Assembly: GCF_029051725.1 (NCBI RefSeq)
Contig: NZ_JAACFU010000003.1
Location: forward strand, 186,001-250,000
Source of the DNA: Bradyrhizobium sp. CSS354
Lineage (GTDB): Bacteria > Pseudomonadota > Alphaproteobacteria > Rhizobiales > Xanthobacteraceae
Length of the DNA: 64,000 bases
Reading direction: 5' to 3'
The notes beneath the pieces were generated by a model, which searched no databases, was not told the origin of the DNA, and saw only the letters and a program-made list of their open reading frames with translations. The position numbers and the translations under genes were made by a program. Shown piece after piece: positions 1-9,279 of the stretch; the stretch's first letter is position 1; each line of letters begins with the position of its first letter.

Positions 1-2
1 CC

Positions 3-2801
3 GCGATCGCCTGGGCCAATCCTTACTCGTTCACGGAATGGCGCAAATTCGCCGGCGAGCACGGCGACCCCAGCGGACATTTCGATCTGCTGCTGTTCGG
101 TGTCGCATCCTCCGTGGTGTTTTCGCTGGTGGCCCAGATCGGCGAACAGGTCGACTTCCTCAGGTTCCTGCCGCGCGACCGCCGCACCTCGCGAACGTCG
201 TGGTGGACCGCCCTGCTGATCGCGGGCCCCGGCTGGATCATCTTCGGCGCGCTGAAACTGCTATTGGGCTCGTTTCTCGCCTTCTTCGCGCTGAGCCACG
301 GTCTCTCCAGCGAGCTGGCCGCCGAGCCTGCGCACATGTATCTCGAAGCGTTTCGCTACGTGCTGTCGCAACCGGACATGGCCTTGGCACTCACCGGCGC
401 GTTCGTGATCCTGTCGCAGCTCAAGATCAACGTCACCAACGCCTATGCAGGCTCAATCGCCTGGTCGAACTTCTTCTCGCGTCTGACGCATAGCCACCCC
501 GGCCGGGTCGTCTGGCTGGTGTTCAACGTGATGGTGGCGCTGCTGCTGATGGAAATCGGCGTCTACAAGGCGCTGGAGCAGACGCTGGCGCTCTATTCCA
601 ATGTCGCGATCGCCTGGGTCGGCGCGCTGGTGTCCGATCTCGTGGTCAACAAGCCGCTCGGCCTGCGCCCGCCGCAGATGGAGTTCAAGCGCGCCCATCT
701 CTACGACATCAATCCGGTCGGCGTCGGCGCGATGACGATCGCGACCATCGTCTCGATCGCGGCATTCTACGGCCTGTTCGGCTCGACCATGAAAGCGCTC
801 GCGGCCTTTGTCGCGCTGACGGTCGCCTTCGTCACCGCACCCGTCATCGCCTGGCTCACCGACGGAAAATACTACATCGCGCGCAAGCCGAAGAGGAGCT
901 GGGCCAATATCGAATCGATCCAGTGCTGCATCTGCGAGCACCATTTCGAGCCGGAGGACATGACCTCCTGTCCTGCCTATGCCGGCCCGATCTGCTCGCT
1001 ATGCTGCTCGCTCGACGCGCGCTGCCATGACCTATGCAAACCGCATGCGCGCGCGCAGGTGCAATTCGCCGACGCGCTCGCCAGGATCTTGCCGCAGCCG
1101 ATCTATCAGCGGATCAATTCGCAGTTCGGTCACTACATCGGTGTGTTCATGGTCTCGGCTGGCCTCGTCGCGCTGGTGTTGGGGCTGATCTACCTCCAGA
1201 CCTCGGTCAGCGTGCCTGGCGAGAACATGCTCGTCTCCAACGTGCTCTGGAAGGTGTTCTTCTCACTCAGCATCATCATCGGCGTGGTGGCCTGGCTGTT
1301 CGTGCTGGCGCAGCAGAGCAGACGGGCCGCAGAGGCCGAGACCCGGCGCCAGACCACGCTGCTGATCCAGGAGATCGACGCACACAAGCGCACCGACGCC
1401 GAGCTCCAGCGCGCCAAGGAAATCGCCGAATCCGCCAACCTCGCCAAGAGCCGCTACGTGGTGGGCCTGAGCCACGAGCTGCGCTCGCCGCTCAATGCGA
1501 TCAGCGGCTATGCCCAACTCCTGGAGCAGGACACGACGCTCAGCACCAAGCCGCGCGACCAGGTCCGCGTCGTCCGCCGCAGTGCCGATCACCTCTCCGG
1601 CCTGATCGACGGCATTCTGGACATCTCCAAGATCGAGGCGGGGCGGCTGTACCTGTCGCGCGACGAGGTGCGCCTGAGCGAATTCCTCGACCAGCTCGTC
1701 GGCATGTTCCGCCTTCAAGCCGCGGCCAAGAGCATCGACTTCGTGTTCAGGCGGCCGGCGCATTTGCCGGTCGTGGTCTATGCCGACGAGAAGCGGCTGC
1801 GCCAGGTGCTGATCAATCTGCTGTCCAACGCGATCAAGTTCACCCAGGCCGGCAGTGTGCAGTTCGTGGTGCACTATCGCAGCCCGGTCGCCGAGTTCGA
1901 GGTGATCGACACCGGCCCCGGCATCCAGGGCGACGATCTCGAACGCATCTTCGCACCTTTCGAACGCGGCGCGCTCGGTGTCTCGCAGCCGCAGACCGGG
2001 ACCGGGCTGGGCCTGACCATCAGCCGGCTGCTCGCCGGCGTCATGGGCGGCGACATCAAGGTCTCGAGCACGGTCGGCAGCGGCAGCACGTTCAAGGTCA
2101 AGATGCTGCTCTCGGAAGTCACCAATCCGCAGCGCATTGCGCCGGTGGAGGCCCCGATCTCCGGCTATCACGGCACGCGCAAGACCATCCTCATTACCGA
2201 CGACGATCCCGTGCATCGCGACCTCCTGCGCGAGGTGTTGACACCACTCGGCTTCATCCTGCTCAGCGCGCCGGACGGACCTGGCTGCCTGGCGCTGGCC
2301 CAACACTGCCGGCCCGATCTGTTTTTGCTCGATATCTCCATGCCTGGTATGGATGGCTGGACGGTCGCAGAGACGTTGCGTGCGAACGGCCACCATCAGG
2401 CGCGCATCCTGATGGTGTCCGCCAGCGCGCTCGAGGCCCACGGCGCACCGCTGGCGCAGCCTTTCCACGACGGCTATCTGATGAAGCCGATCGACATTCC
2501 CAGGCTTTTGGAAGGCATCCGCCAGCTTCTCAAGATCGAATGGCAATACGGCTCGGACGAGATCGCCGTGCCGCTATGGCGGCCGGAGAGCGGCTCGCGG
2601 CCGCCTGTACGACACATCGAGGCGCTGATCGGGCTCGGTCAGATCGGCTACGTCAAGGCTATCCAGTTGAAGCTGGACGAGATCGGCAGTGAGCACCCCG
2701 AACATGCCGACTTCGTCGCGGAAATGCGGTCGCTGATCGACCGCTTCGATCTCGACCAGTACATGGCCACATTGAAGACGTTGCATGCGTATGAGCACTG
2801 A
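3..2801 (+). CDS. Hybrid sensor histidine kinase with permease-like N-terminus (5' end outside window)
   Basis: The frame is already open at base 3, so the start lies upstream. Counting from base 3, about 290 visible residues are hydrophobic with several membrane segments and resemble the later part of an NCS1-type (cytosine/purine/allantoin) permease. A cluster of nine cysteines follows (924-1037, residues about 308-345), then two more membrane segments and a short linker. HisKA has SHELRSP with the phosphoacceptor His near residue 491. The ATPase domain has NLLSNAIKF, DTGPGI and GTGLGL. A C-terminal receiver shows DDD, LLDISMPGMDG and the MKP lysine. Kinase and receiver residues look intact. 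The end overlaps the following response regulator by 17 bases, so the two probably form one phosphorelay. A transporter-like sensor fused to a kinase recalls CbrA, which uses a different transporter family. The substrate is not deducible. Confidence 0.88.
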   Translation, partial: AIAWANPYSFTEWRKFAGEHGDPSGHFDLLLFGVASSVVFSLVAQIGEQVDFLRFLPRDRRTSRTSWWTALLIAGPGWIIFGALKLLLGSFLAFFALSHGLSSELAAEPAHMYLEAFRYVLSQPDMALALTGAFVILSQLKINVTNAYAGSIAWSNFFSRLTHSHPGRVVWLVFNVMVALLLMEIGVYKALEQTLALYSNVAIAWVGALVSDLVVNKPLGLRPPQMEFKRAHLYDINPVGVGAMTIATIVSIAAFYGLFGSTMKALAAFVALTVAFVTAPVIAWLTDGKYYIARKPKRSWANIESIQCCICEHHFEPEDMTSCPAYAGPICSLCCSLDARCHDLCKPHARAQVQFADALARILPQPIYQRINSQFGHYIGVFMVSAGLVALVLGLIYLQTSVSVPGENMLVSNVLWKVFFSLSIIIGVVAWLFVLAQQSRRAAEAETRRQTTLLIQEIDAHKRTDAELQRAKEIAESANLAKSRYVVGLSHELRSPLNAISGYAQLLEQDTTLSTKPRDQVRVVRRSADHLSGLIDGILDISKIEAGRLYLSRDEVRLSEFLDQLVGMFRLQAAAKSIDFVFRRPAHLPVVVYADEKRLRQVLINLLSNAIKFTQAGSVQFVVHYRSPVAEFEVIDTGPGIQGDDLERIFAPFERGALGVSQPQTGTGLGLTISRLLAGVMGGDIKVSSTVGSGSTFKVKMLLSEVTNPQRIAPVEAPISGYHGTRKTILITDDDPVHRDLLREVLTPLGFILLSAPDGPGCLALAQHCRPDLFLLDISMPGMDGWTVAETLRANGHHQARILMVSASALEAHGAPLAQPFHDGYLMKPIDIPRLLEGIRQLLKIEWQYGSDEIAVPLWRPESGSRPPVRHIEALIGLGQIGYVKAIQLKLDEIGSEHPEHADFVAEMRSLIDRFDLDQYMATLKTLHAYEH

Positions 2802-3714
2802 GTCGAAAAAGCGCGACGTCGCGCTCGTTGTCGACGACTCCCCGGAGACGCTGCGGCTGCTCACCGACGCGCTCGACAGCGCCGGGATGACGGTAATGGT
2901 GGCGCTCGACGGCGCGGCCGCAATGCGCATCGTCGACCAGATCACGCCTGACATCGTGCTGCTCGACGCGGTGATGCCTGGCATGGACGGGTTCGAGACC
3001 TGCCGCCGCCTCAAGCGCGATGCGGGCCTTGCCAATGTCCCGGTGATATTCATGACGGGGCTCGCCGAGACCGAGCACATCGTGCGCGGGCTGGAAGCCG
3101 GCGGCGTCGACTACGTGACCAAGCCGATCGTGATCGAGGAGATGCTGGCGCGCATCCGCGTTCATCTCGGCAATGCGCGGCTGACGCAAAGCGCACGCGC
3201 CGCGCTTGACGTCTCCGGCCGATTCCTGTTCGCGGTCAACCGCCAGGGCAAATTGTTGTGGGCGACCCCGCAGGCGCAGAAGCTGCTGACGGACCACCAC
3301 GGCGCGCAGGCCGACGACGACTTCGTCCTGCCAGTATCATTGCTGCAATGGCTGGAGCAGGCTAAGGGCAAGGGCAGCTCGAAATCTCAGGCGGCTTCCC
3401 TGCCCGACAATCCTCAGCTCCGGCTGTACTACATGGGCGAGACCGCGCCGAACGAGTTTCTGCTTCGGCTGTCCAGGGAGTCCGGCACCGCGCCGCCACC
3501 CGAATTCACCAGCGAGCTCGGCCTCACCACCCGCGAAGGCGAGGTGCTGGCCTGGCTCAGCAAGGGCAAGACCAACCGCGACATCGCGCAGATTTTGGGC
3601 TTGAGCCCGCGCACGGTCGACAAGCATCTCGAGCAGATCTACTCCAAGCTCGGGGTCGAGAACCGGACTGCGGCGGCGGCGATTGCAACGAATGCGACAA
3701 GAAGGAATTCCTGA
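2785..3714 (+). CDS. Response regulator, REC plus LuxR-type HTH
   Basis: A 309-residue two-domain regulator. The receiver occupies residues 12-130, with acidic pair D17-D18, phosphoacceptor D61 in LLDAVMPGMDG, T91 and K113 (TKP). The middle (about 135-235) is a PAS-like stretch of no certain family. The C-terminus (about 245-309) is a LuxR/GerE helix-turn-helix, visible as LTTREGEVLAWLSKGKTN followed by LSPRTVDKHLEQIYSKLGV. It probably receives phosphate from the hybrid kinase whose stop codon it overlaps, and then binds DNA. A second in-frame ATG lies two codons in (2791). Target genes are unknown. The next gene is convergent, with a palindromic repeat between. Confidence 0.9.
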   Translation: MRMSTESKKRDVALVVDDSPETLRLLTDALDSAGMTVMVALDGAAAMRIVDQITPDIVLLDAVMPGMDGFETCRRLKRDAGLANVPVIFMTGLAETEHIVRGLEAGGVDYVTKPIVIEEMLARIRVHLGNARLTQSARAALDVSGRFLFAVNRQGKLLWATPQAQKLLTDHHGAQADDDFVLPVSLLQWLEQAKGKGSSKSQAASLPDNPQLRLYYMGETAPNEFLLRLSRESGTAPPPEFTSELGLTTREGEVLAWLSKGKTNRDIAQILGLSPRTVDKHLEQIYSKLGVENRTAAAAIATNATRRNS

Positions 3715-3727
3715 CGCCTCCACCGCC

Positions 3728-3869
3728 GTCGTCCTGGACAAGCGCAGCGAAGCGGAGCGCCGATCCAGGACCCATTACCACAGTACGTGGTTTGGCGACG
3801 ATTCTTTATGACAAGCTCGCGCCGCAACTTCTCCCTGGGGTAATGGGTCCTGGCTTTCGCCAGGACGAC
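3728..3869. repeat. Compound inverted repeat between convergent genes
   Basis: The stretch from GTCGTCCTGGA to CAGGACGAC has nested inverted repeats. TCCAGGACCCATTACC at 3764-3779 is mirrored by GGTAATGGGTCCTGG at 3839-3853, and each end carries a shorter GTCCTGG/CCAGGAC hairpin. The core motif of alternating 'agcg' units (3739-3760) recurs in the element at 55182-55228. It lies between the response regulator and the monooxygenase, so it may act as a bidirectional transcript end. No T-run is present. Confidence 0.6.
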
Positions 3870-3899
3870 GGAGAAGCTTGTAGCGACACCTGCCTCTCC

Positions 3900-5402
3900 T
3901 CACCCGTACACAAACTCCCCGCCATCCAGATCCGTCTTCGGGATCTCGTCCTTTTCGGTCCAGTAATCCTGGCTGTGCTGCCATTCCGGCTTGTCCCCGC
4001 GCTTGGGCAGCAGGTCCATGTTGCGCATCATGTAGCCGGGGTTGAAGTTTTCCGGATCGATCCAGGGCAGGATCGGCATGTTGTGGTCTTCGGCGCGTAA
4101 CTTGACCTCGACCTTCTTCTTGCCTTTGGCCTTCATGTGACCGAGCAGGCGGCAGACGAAGTCGGCGACGAGGTCGACGCGCAGCGTCCAGCTGGCGCGG
4201 AAATAGCCGAACACCCAGACCATGTTCGGCACGCCCGTGAACATCATGCCGCGATAGGTGACGGTGTCGCCGAAGTCGAGCGGCTTGCCGTCGACCTCGA
4301 AGGCGATGTCGCCGAGCGCCGCGAGATTGAATCCGGTTGCGGTGACGATGATGTCGGCTTCGAGCAGCTTGCCGGATTTGAGCTGGATGCCGTTCTCGAC
4401 GAAACACTCGATCTCGTCGGTGACGACGGACGCCTTGCCACTTGCGATGCCCTTGAACAGATCGGCATCGGGCACGAAGGCGATGCGCTGCCGCCACGGC
4501 CGATAGCTCGGAGTAAAATGGGTGTCGACATCGTACTCCGGACCGAGCACCGCGCTGATCTGGCCGATCAGCTCCTTCTTCACCTGCTCGGGCTTGGAGA
4601 TGCAGAGTTTCGTGAAGGCGTCCTGCTCGAACAGGATCTTGCGGCGGACTATCTCGTGGATCCAGGCCTCGTCGACCTGCAGCCGGCGCAGCTCCTCCGC
4701 GATCTCGATGGCGTTGCGCCCGAGACGGAAATAGGTCGGCGAACGCTGCAGCATCGTGACATGCGCGCATTTGTCGGCGATGTTCGGCACCAGCGTCGCC
4801 GCCGTCGCGCCGGAGCCGATCACGACGACCTTCTTGTTCGCGAGGTCGATATCATCAGGCCAGGTCTGCGGATGAACGATGCGGCCCTTGAAGCGATCCG
4901 TACCCTTCCATTCCGGCGTATAGCCTTCCGAATGGCGGTAATAGCCCTGGCACATCCAGAGAAAATTCGCGGTGAAGGTCTTTGGCTCGCCAGTGTCGGT
5001 CGTCACCGCCTCGATGGTCCAGAGGTTCTGCTCGCTCGACCAGCTCGCGGAATTGATCTTGTGCTTGTAGCGGATATGTCGCGCGATATCGTTTTCATCG
5101 ATCACCTCGTTCATATAGGCGAGGATTTCGTCGGCGGTCGCGATCGGCGGCCCGACCCAGGGCTTGAAGCTATAACCGAAGGTGTGGAGATCGCTGTCGG
5201 AGCGGATGCCGGGATAGCGATGCGTGGTCCACGTGCCGCCGAACGTCGCCTGCGTTTCCAGGATGACGAAGCTCGCATCCGGAAGCTGCCTGGTCATGTG
5301 ATAGGCGCTACCGATGCCCGAGATACCGGCGCCGACGATCAGCACGTCGAAATGTTCAGAAGCCTGTTTGGCCGTGGCGTGACTGCGAACAGCGACATTC
5401 AT
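3900..5402 (-). CDS. Flavin-containing monooxygenase, Baeyer-Villiger type
   Basis: A 500-residue two-dinucleotide-fold flavoprotein. The FAD site is GAGISG (24-29). FGGTWTTHRYPG (54-65) is the signature seen in Baeyer-Villiger enzymes and related FMOs, and the NADPH site is GSGATA (196-201). The FxGxxxHxxxW(P/D) fingerprint is met by F171, G173, H177, W181 and P182. The family uses NADPH and O2 to insert oxygen into ketones or to oxygenate N/S atoms; the substrate here is unknown. No operon partner is apparent: upstream is the protease gene on the same strand after 125 bases, downstream a convergent regulator. Length is normal for the family. Confidence 0.88.
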   Translation of the reverse strand: MNVAVRSHATAKQASEHFDVLIVGAGISGIGSAYHMTRQLPDASFVILETQATFGGTWTTHRYPGIRSDSDLHTFGYSFKPWVGPPIATADEILAYMNEVIDENDIARHIRYKHKINSASWSSEQNLWTIEAVTTDTGEPKTFTANFLWMCQGYYRHSEGYTPEWKGTDRFKGRIVHPQTWPDDIDLANKKVVVIGSGATAATLVPNIADKCAHVTMLQRSPTYFRLGRNAIEIAEELRRLQVDEAWIHEIVRRKILFEQDAFTKLCISKPEQVKKELIGQISAVLGPEYDVDTHFTPSYRPWRQRIAFVPDADLFKGIASGKASVVTDEIECFVENGIQLKSGKLLEADIIVTATGFNLAALGDIAFEVDGKPLDFGDTVTYRGMMFTGVPNMVWVFGYFRASWTLRVDLVADFVCRLLGHMKAKGKKKVEVKLRAEDHNMPILPWIDPENFNPGYMMRNMDLLPKRGDKPEWQHSQDYWTEKDEIPKTDLDGGEFVYG

Positions 5403-5527
5403 TGTTGCTTCTATGCCTTGCTTGTTTTTGTGGCCGCCCTTGATTGGGCGGCGCGTTTCCTCCGCGACGGACGTGGTTGCCCATCGCGCTTCCGCTTCAA
5501 GATGACATAGATCAGGACGCGGTCAAA

Positions 5528-6286
5528 TCACAGCGCCGCACCCCAGCTCCGCGCGGTCTGCAAGATCCAGTCGCGATAGAGCGTGAGCGGCGTGACACCG
5601 GTCAGCCCGCCGCAGCCGGCGGCTCCGTTCGGCCCCGTGGACCAACTGATGACGCCGACGAGCACGGATCCGGTCGCCTTGTCCTCGAACACGGGACCGC
5701 CGGAATCACCGGTGCAGGCGCCAATTCCGTCGCGAACACCGTTGGTTACGGGGTCGACCAGCCGGATCTGGAGCGTGCCGGGCTGCCCCGTCGCGACGAG
5801 GCCGGCAACACGCGTCGCGCCGCCACTCTTGCCGTCGCCACGCACTGTGACGCCGATACCGGCGATGACGAAGCGGCTGCCGACCTGGATCGGTATATTC
5901 GGCGTCCCGACCGGCACCGTCGATTTTCCCTTGAGTGGAATTTCCAGTTGCAGCAGCGCCAAGTCGGCGGTAGCGCGATGCGCCTGCATTGCCTGCATGT
6001 TGAAATTCGGATGGATCGCGACGGTGCGGACGTTCAGCAATTGCGGCTGCCCGTCGGTGCCGCGATCGACGATCTTGTAGTCCGCGCCTGGCTGCACGCA
6101 GTGGGCAACGGTGAGCACAAGCTTTGGCGCAACCAGGGTGCCGGTACAGAAATTGCCGCGGGAGCCGACGATGGTGACGACGGCGCGCGCGACACCATCG
6201 GCCTGCGGCGTGCCGCCACCAACGATGGCATAGGCGGGCGTGGCGAGCAGCAGCGCGGATGTAATGAGGGTTACGAGCTTTTTCAT
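5528..6286 (-). CDS. Secreted trypsin-like serine protease (S1)
   Basis: A 252-residue preprotein. I place the start at the ATG at 6286 because MKK followed by a hydrophobic core and PAYA is a clear Sec signal peptide (residues 1-20). The same frame stays open upstream but codes unlikely sequence; a second possible ATG is at 6310. Mature protein begins IVGG, the classic activated N-terminus of chymotrypsin-like proteases. The catalytic triad is H62 (TVAHC), D108 (TADLALLQL) and S195 (GDSGGP), with cysteines placed for the usual disulfides. It is probably exported to the periplasm or outside. Substrate unknown; genes on both sides appear unrelated. Confidence 0.88.
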   Translation of the reverse strand: MKKLVTLITSALLLATPAYAIVGGGTPQADGVARAVVTIVGSRGNFCTGTLVAPKLVLTVAHCVQPGADYKIVDRGTDGQPQLLNVRTVAIHPNFNMQAMQAHRATADLALLQLEIPLKGKSTVPVGTPNIPIQVGSRFVIAGIGVTVRGDGKSGGATRVAGLVATGQPGTLQIRLVDPVTNGVRDGIGACTGDSGGPVFEDKATGSVLVGVISWSTGPNGAAGCGGLTGVTPLTLYRDWILQTARSWGAAL

Positions 6287-6397
6287 GGGAACACGCTTCG
6301 GTGTCGGCATCGTTGACGGCGGTGGGATTGCTTCGGACTGGCCCTTGCCGATAGCGCATGCTAGCGCTCTTGGAAAGGAACAGACGAGGGCGGGATC

Positions 6398-7033
6398 TTG
6401 ACGATCGAGGCTGTGATCTTTGATTTTGGTGGCGTGCTGACGAGTTCGCCGTTCGAAGCGTTCACGCGGTTCGAGACAGAGCGTGGCCTGCCCATCGACA
6501 TCATCCGGCGCACCAACGCCGCCAATCATCTGGAAAATGCCTGGGCCAAGTTCGAGCGCGCCGAGGTCGATATCGACACGTTCGATCATTTGTTCGCGAC
6601 GGAGTCGCTGGCGCTCGGCGCGGAGGTGCGCGGCCGCGATGTGCTGCCGTTGCTCCAGGGCGATCTGCGCCCCGAGATGGTCGAAGCGCTGAAGCGCATC
6701 AAGGCGCAATTCAAGACCGGCTGCATTACCAACAATCTGCCGGCCAATGCGATCGGCAGCATGACCGGGCGCTCACTTTATGTCGCCGAGGTGATGGTGC
6801 TGTTCGACCATGTCATCGAGTCCGCCAAGATCGGCCTGCGCAAGCCCGACCCGCGCATTTATCAGCTGATGGTCGAGACGCTGAAGGTCGATCCGAACAA
6901 TTGCGTCTATCTCGACGATCTCGGCGTCAATCTGAAGCCGGCACGCGAGATGGGCATGACGACGATCAAGGTGACCAGCGGCGCCCAGGCGATCGCCGAG
7001 CTCCAGGCCGCGACGGGATTGAAGCTGAGCTAG
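6398..7033 (+). CDS. HAD-superfamily hydrolase (epoxide hydrolase N-domain-like)
   Basis: A 211-residue HAD phosphatase-type protein that begins with TTG, preceded by GAGGG. Motif I is FDFGGVL with nucleophile D9. The second Asp of the common DxD is Gly, as in the N-terminal phosphatase of soluble epoxide hydrolases and in haloacid dehalogenases. Motif II is T111 (ITNN), motif III K149 (RKPDP), and motif IV the D173-D174 pair (YLDDLG). An alpha-helical cap lies about residues 17-85. Substrate cannot be told from sequence. It is transcribed alone, convergent with mtnA, with a large inverted repeat between. Functional coupling to methylthioadenosine salvage is possible but unsupported. Confidence 0.85.
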   Translation: MTIEAVIFDFGGVLTSSPFEAFTRFETERGLPIDIIRRTNAANHLENAWAKFERAEVDIDTFDHLFATESLALGAEVRGRDVLPLLQGDLRPEMVEALKRIKAQFKTGCITNNLPANAIGSMTGRSLYVAEVMVLFDHVIESAKIGLRKPDPRIYQLMVETLKVDPNNCVYLDDLGVNLKPAREMGMTTIKVTSGAQAIAELQAATGLKLS

Positions 7034-7046
7034 AGCATCATTCTCC

Positions 7047-7124
7047 GTCATTGCGAGCGCAGCGAAGCAATCCAGACTGCCGCCGCGGAACGATTCTGGA
7101 TTGCTTCGCTGCGGTCGCAATGAC
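7047..7124. repeat. 30-bp-arm inverted repeat (family A)
   Basis: Two 30-base arms (7047-7076 and 7095-7124) are reverse complements with one mismatch, around an 18-base centre. The left arm starts GTCATTGCGAGCGCAG and ends AATCCAGA. The same arm occurs again at 28176-28205. It lies between two convergent genes and could fold as a long hairpin in either transcript. Confidence 0.8.
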
Positions 7125-7153
7125 GACTGTGGCGAGCTATCGCCGAACCAGAC

Positions 7154-8263
7154 CTACTCGGCCGCGGCGGCGATCCGTTCCGGAAACGCGGCGGCAAGTG
7201 AAGCACGATCGGGCTTCAATACGCCGCGCTCAGTGATGAGGCCGGTGACGAGCCGCGCCGGGGTGACGTCGAAGGCATAGTTCGCGACCGGCGAGCCCTC
7301 CGGCACGATGCGCACCGTCTCAAGTCTTCCGTCCGCGGTGCGGCCGGTCATATCGGTGACTTCCGTGCCGCTGCGCTGCTCGATCGGGATGTCGCGGATG
7401 CCGTCATCGACGGCGAAATCGATCGTCGGCGACGGCAGCGCGACATAGAACGGCACGCCGTTATCATGCGCGGCCAGAGCCTTCAAATATGTACCGATCT
7501 TGTTGCAGACGTCGCCGTTGGCGGCAACGCGATCGGTGCCGACGATGGCGAGATCGACCATGCCGTGCTGCATCAGATGCCCGCCGGTGTTGTCGGGAAT
7601 CACGGTATGCGCCACGCCGTGATGGCCGAGCTCCCAGGCCGTGAGCGAGGCGCCCTGGTTGCGCGGACGCGTCTCGTCGACCCAGACATGGATCTTGATG
7701 CCGCGCTCATGCGCGAGATAGATTGGCGCCGTCGCCGTGCCCCAGTCGACGGTCGCGAGCCATCCGGCATTGCAATGGGTCAGCAAATTGACGGTCTCGC
7801 CCGGCTTCTTCTTTGCGACGATCGCCTCGATGAGTTTCAGGCCGTTGCCGGCGATGCCACGGTTGATCTCGACGTCCTGCTCGACGATCTCGTCGGCGCG
7901 CGCATAGGCAGCTTCGGCGCGCTCCAGCGGATCGATCGGCGCGAGGCTCGCGCGCATCTCGTCCAGCGCCCATTTCAGATTGATCGCGGTCGGCCGCGCC
8001 ACTACGAGCGTGTCGTAGGCACGCTTCAGGCCGGCGTCGGAGGCGTCCTCGCGCATCGCGAGCGCCATGCCGTAAGCTGCGGTCGCGCCGATCAGCGGCG
8101 CACCGCGCACCAGCATGTCGCGGATGGCGAGGGCCGCGTCCTCGCATGAGGTCAGCTTCGCAACAATGAACTCATGCGGCAGCCGGCGCTGGTCGATCGC
8201 TCCGACCGACCAGCCGTCGCGCTCACGCCAGATGCTGCGAAAATGCTTGCCGTCGACCTTCAT
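7154..8263 (-). CDS. mtnA: S-methyl-5-thioribose-1-phosphate isomerase
   Basis: A 369-residue protein of the eIF2B-like isomerase family that converts 5-methylthioribose-1-phosphate to the ribulose-1-phosphate form in methylthioadenosine recycling. Visible hallmarks are RGAPLIG (53-59), the catalytic Cys164 in LTHCNAGW, and the catalytic Asp244 in [10 protein letters not shown]. Length is typical. It follows mtnP on the same strand with an 18-base gap, so MTA phosphorolysis and isomerisation are made from one operon. No mtnB, C, D or K gene is in the window, so the product's later fate is not shown. Confidence 0.95.
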   Translation of the reverse strand: MKVDGKHFRSIWRERDGWSVGAIDQRRLPHEFIVAKLTSCEDAALAIRDMLVRGAPLIGATAAYGMALAMREDASDAGLKRAYDTLVVARPTAINLKWALDEMRASLAPIDPLERAEAAYARADEIVEQDVEINRGIAGNGLKLIEAIVAKKKPGETVNLLTHCNAGWLATVDWGTATAPIYLAHERGIKIHVWVDETRPRNQGASLTAWELGHHGVAHTVIPDNTGGHLMQHGMVDLAIVGTDRVAANGDVCNKIGTYLKALAAHDNGVPFYVALPSPTIDFAVDDGIRDIPIEQRSGTEVTDMTGRTADGRLETVRIVPEGSPVANYAFDVTPARLVTGLITERGVLKPDRASLAAAFPERIAAAAE

Positions 8264-8281
8264 GGCATTCTGCCTTTCGTA

Positions 8282-9157
8282 TCACGTGCGCAGGATGCGC
8301 CCGGCCACCGCATCGAGCTTCTTCAAGAGCTCGGGATCGCGCGCCTCGGGCGCGGTGATCAGCGCGGTATCGAGCGCGCGGTCCGAGCCGATCGGGCACG
8401 GCTCATGCTCGCGCGGGAAGTCTTTCGCCAGCCGCGCCACCAGCGCTTTTGCCTTGTCGGCATTCGAGCTCAGAACGCGGATGATGTCCTGCACGGTGAC
8501 GGCGTCGTGATCGGGATGCCAGCAATCGAAATCCGTCACCATCGCAACGGTGGCGTAGCAAAGTTCGGCCTCACGCGCGAGCTTCGCTTCGGGCATGTTG
8601 GTCATGCCGATCACGGAATAGCCCAGCGTCTTGTAGGTCGTGCTTTCCGCATAGGTCGAGAATTGCGGTCCCTCCATGCAGACATAGGTGCCGCCGCGCG
8701 CAAACGCGATGCCCTCGGCTTCGGCCGCCGTGGCAAGATGGATGCGCAGCCGCGGCGAGACCGGGTGCGCCATCGACACATGCGCGACGCATCCCCGGCC
8801 GAAGAACGAGCTCTCGCGCTTGTGGGTGCGATCGACGAACTGGTCGACGAGAACGAAGGTTCCCGGCGGCAGCTCCTCCCTGAACGAGCCACAGGCCGAC
8901 AGCGAGATCAGGTCGGTGACGCCGGCGCGCTTGAGGACGTCGATATTGGCGCGATAATTGATGTCGGAGGGCGACAGCCGGTGGCCCTTGTCGTGGCGCG
9001 GCAGGAACACGATCGGCAGGCCGGCAATGGAGCCGCGCCGCAAGGGCGCCGACGACTCACCCCAGGGGCTGTTGATCACCTCTTCGCGAGCATCCTCCAG
9101 CCCCGGCAGATCGTAGATGCCGGAACCGCCGATGATGCCCAATACCGCCTGCGTCAT
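8282..9157 (-). CDS. mtnP: S-methyl-5'-thioadenosine phosphorylase
   Basis: A 291-residue member of the PNP/MTAP nucleoside phosphorylases. It splits 5'-methylthioadenosine with phosphate into adenine and methylthioribose-1-phosphate, the substrate of the adjacent MtnA. Evidence is the phosphate-binding GGSGIYDL at the N-terminus, RHDKGH near residue 54, YVCMEGPQFST, and the GMTNMPEAKLAREAELCY signature with the base-binding Asp in TDFDCW. The start ATG at 9157 directly precedes the N-terminal strand. It is the first gene of the mtnPA operon. Confidence 0.95.
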   Translation of the reverse strand: MTQAVLGIIGGSGIYDLPGLEDAREEVINSPWGESSAPLRRGSIAGLPIVFLPRHDKGHRLSPSDINYRANIDVLKRAGVTDLISLSACGSFREELPPGTFVLVDQFVDRTHKRESSFFGRGCVAHVSMAHPVSPRLRIHLATAAEAEGIAFARGGTYVCMEGPQFSTYAESTTYKTLGYSVIGMTNMPEAKLAREAELCYATVAMVTDFDCWHPDHDAVTVQDIIRVLSSNADKAKALVARLAKDFPREHEPCPIGSDRALDTALITAPEARDPELLKKLDAVAGRILRT

Positions 9158-9279
9158 GCTTGCTCCACCCCGTTCGCGCCTTGGCGATTCCGTGGAGAAG
9201 CTATGCCAGTTTTATGTGGGTTTTGGAACGGGTGATGGGGCGGAAGTGCCGTCAGGAGGACGCGCGCCAGCGCGCCTGA

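Noticed and set aside
6287..6709. Upstream 141-codon extension of the serine protease frame
   Set aside because: The extension overlaps the N-terminus of the HAD gene on the other strand, and the signal peptide begins at the ATG at 6286.
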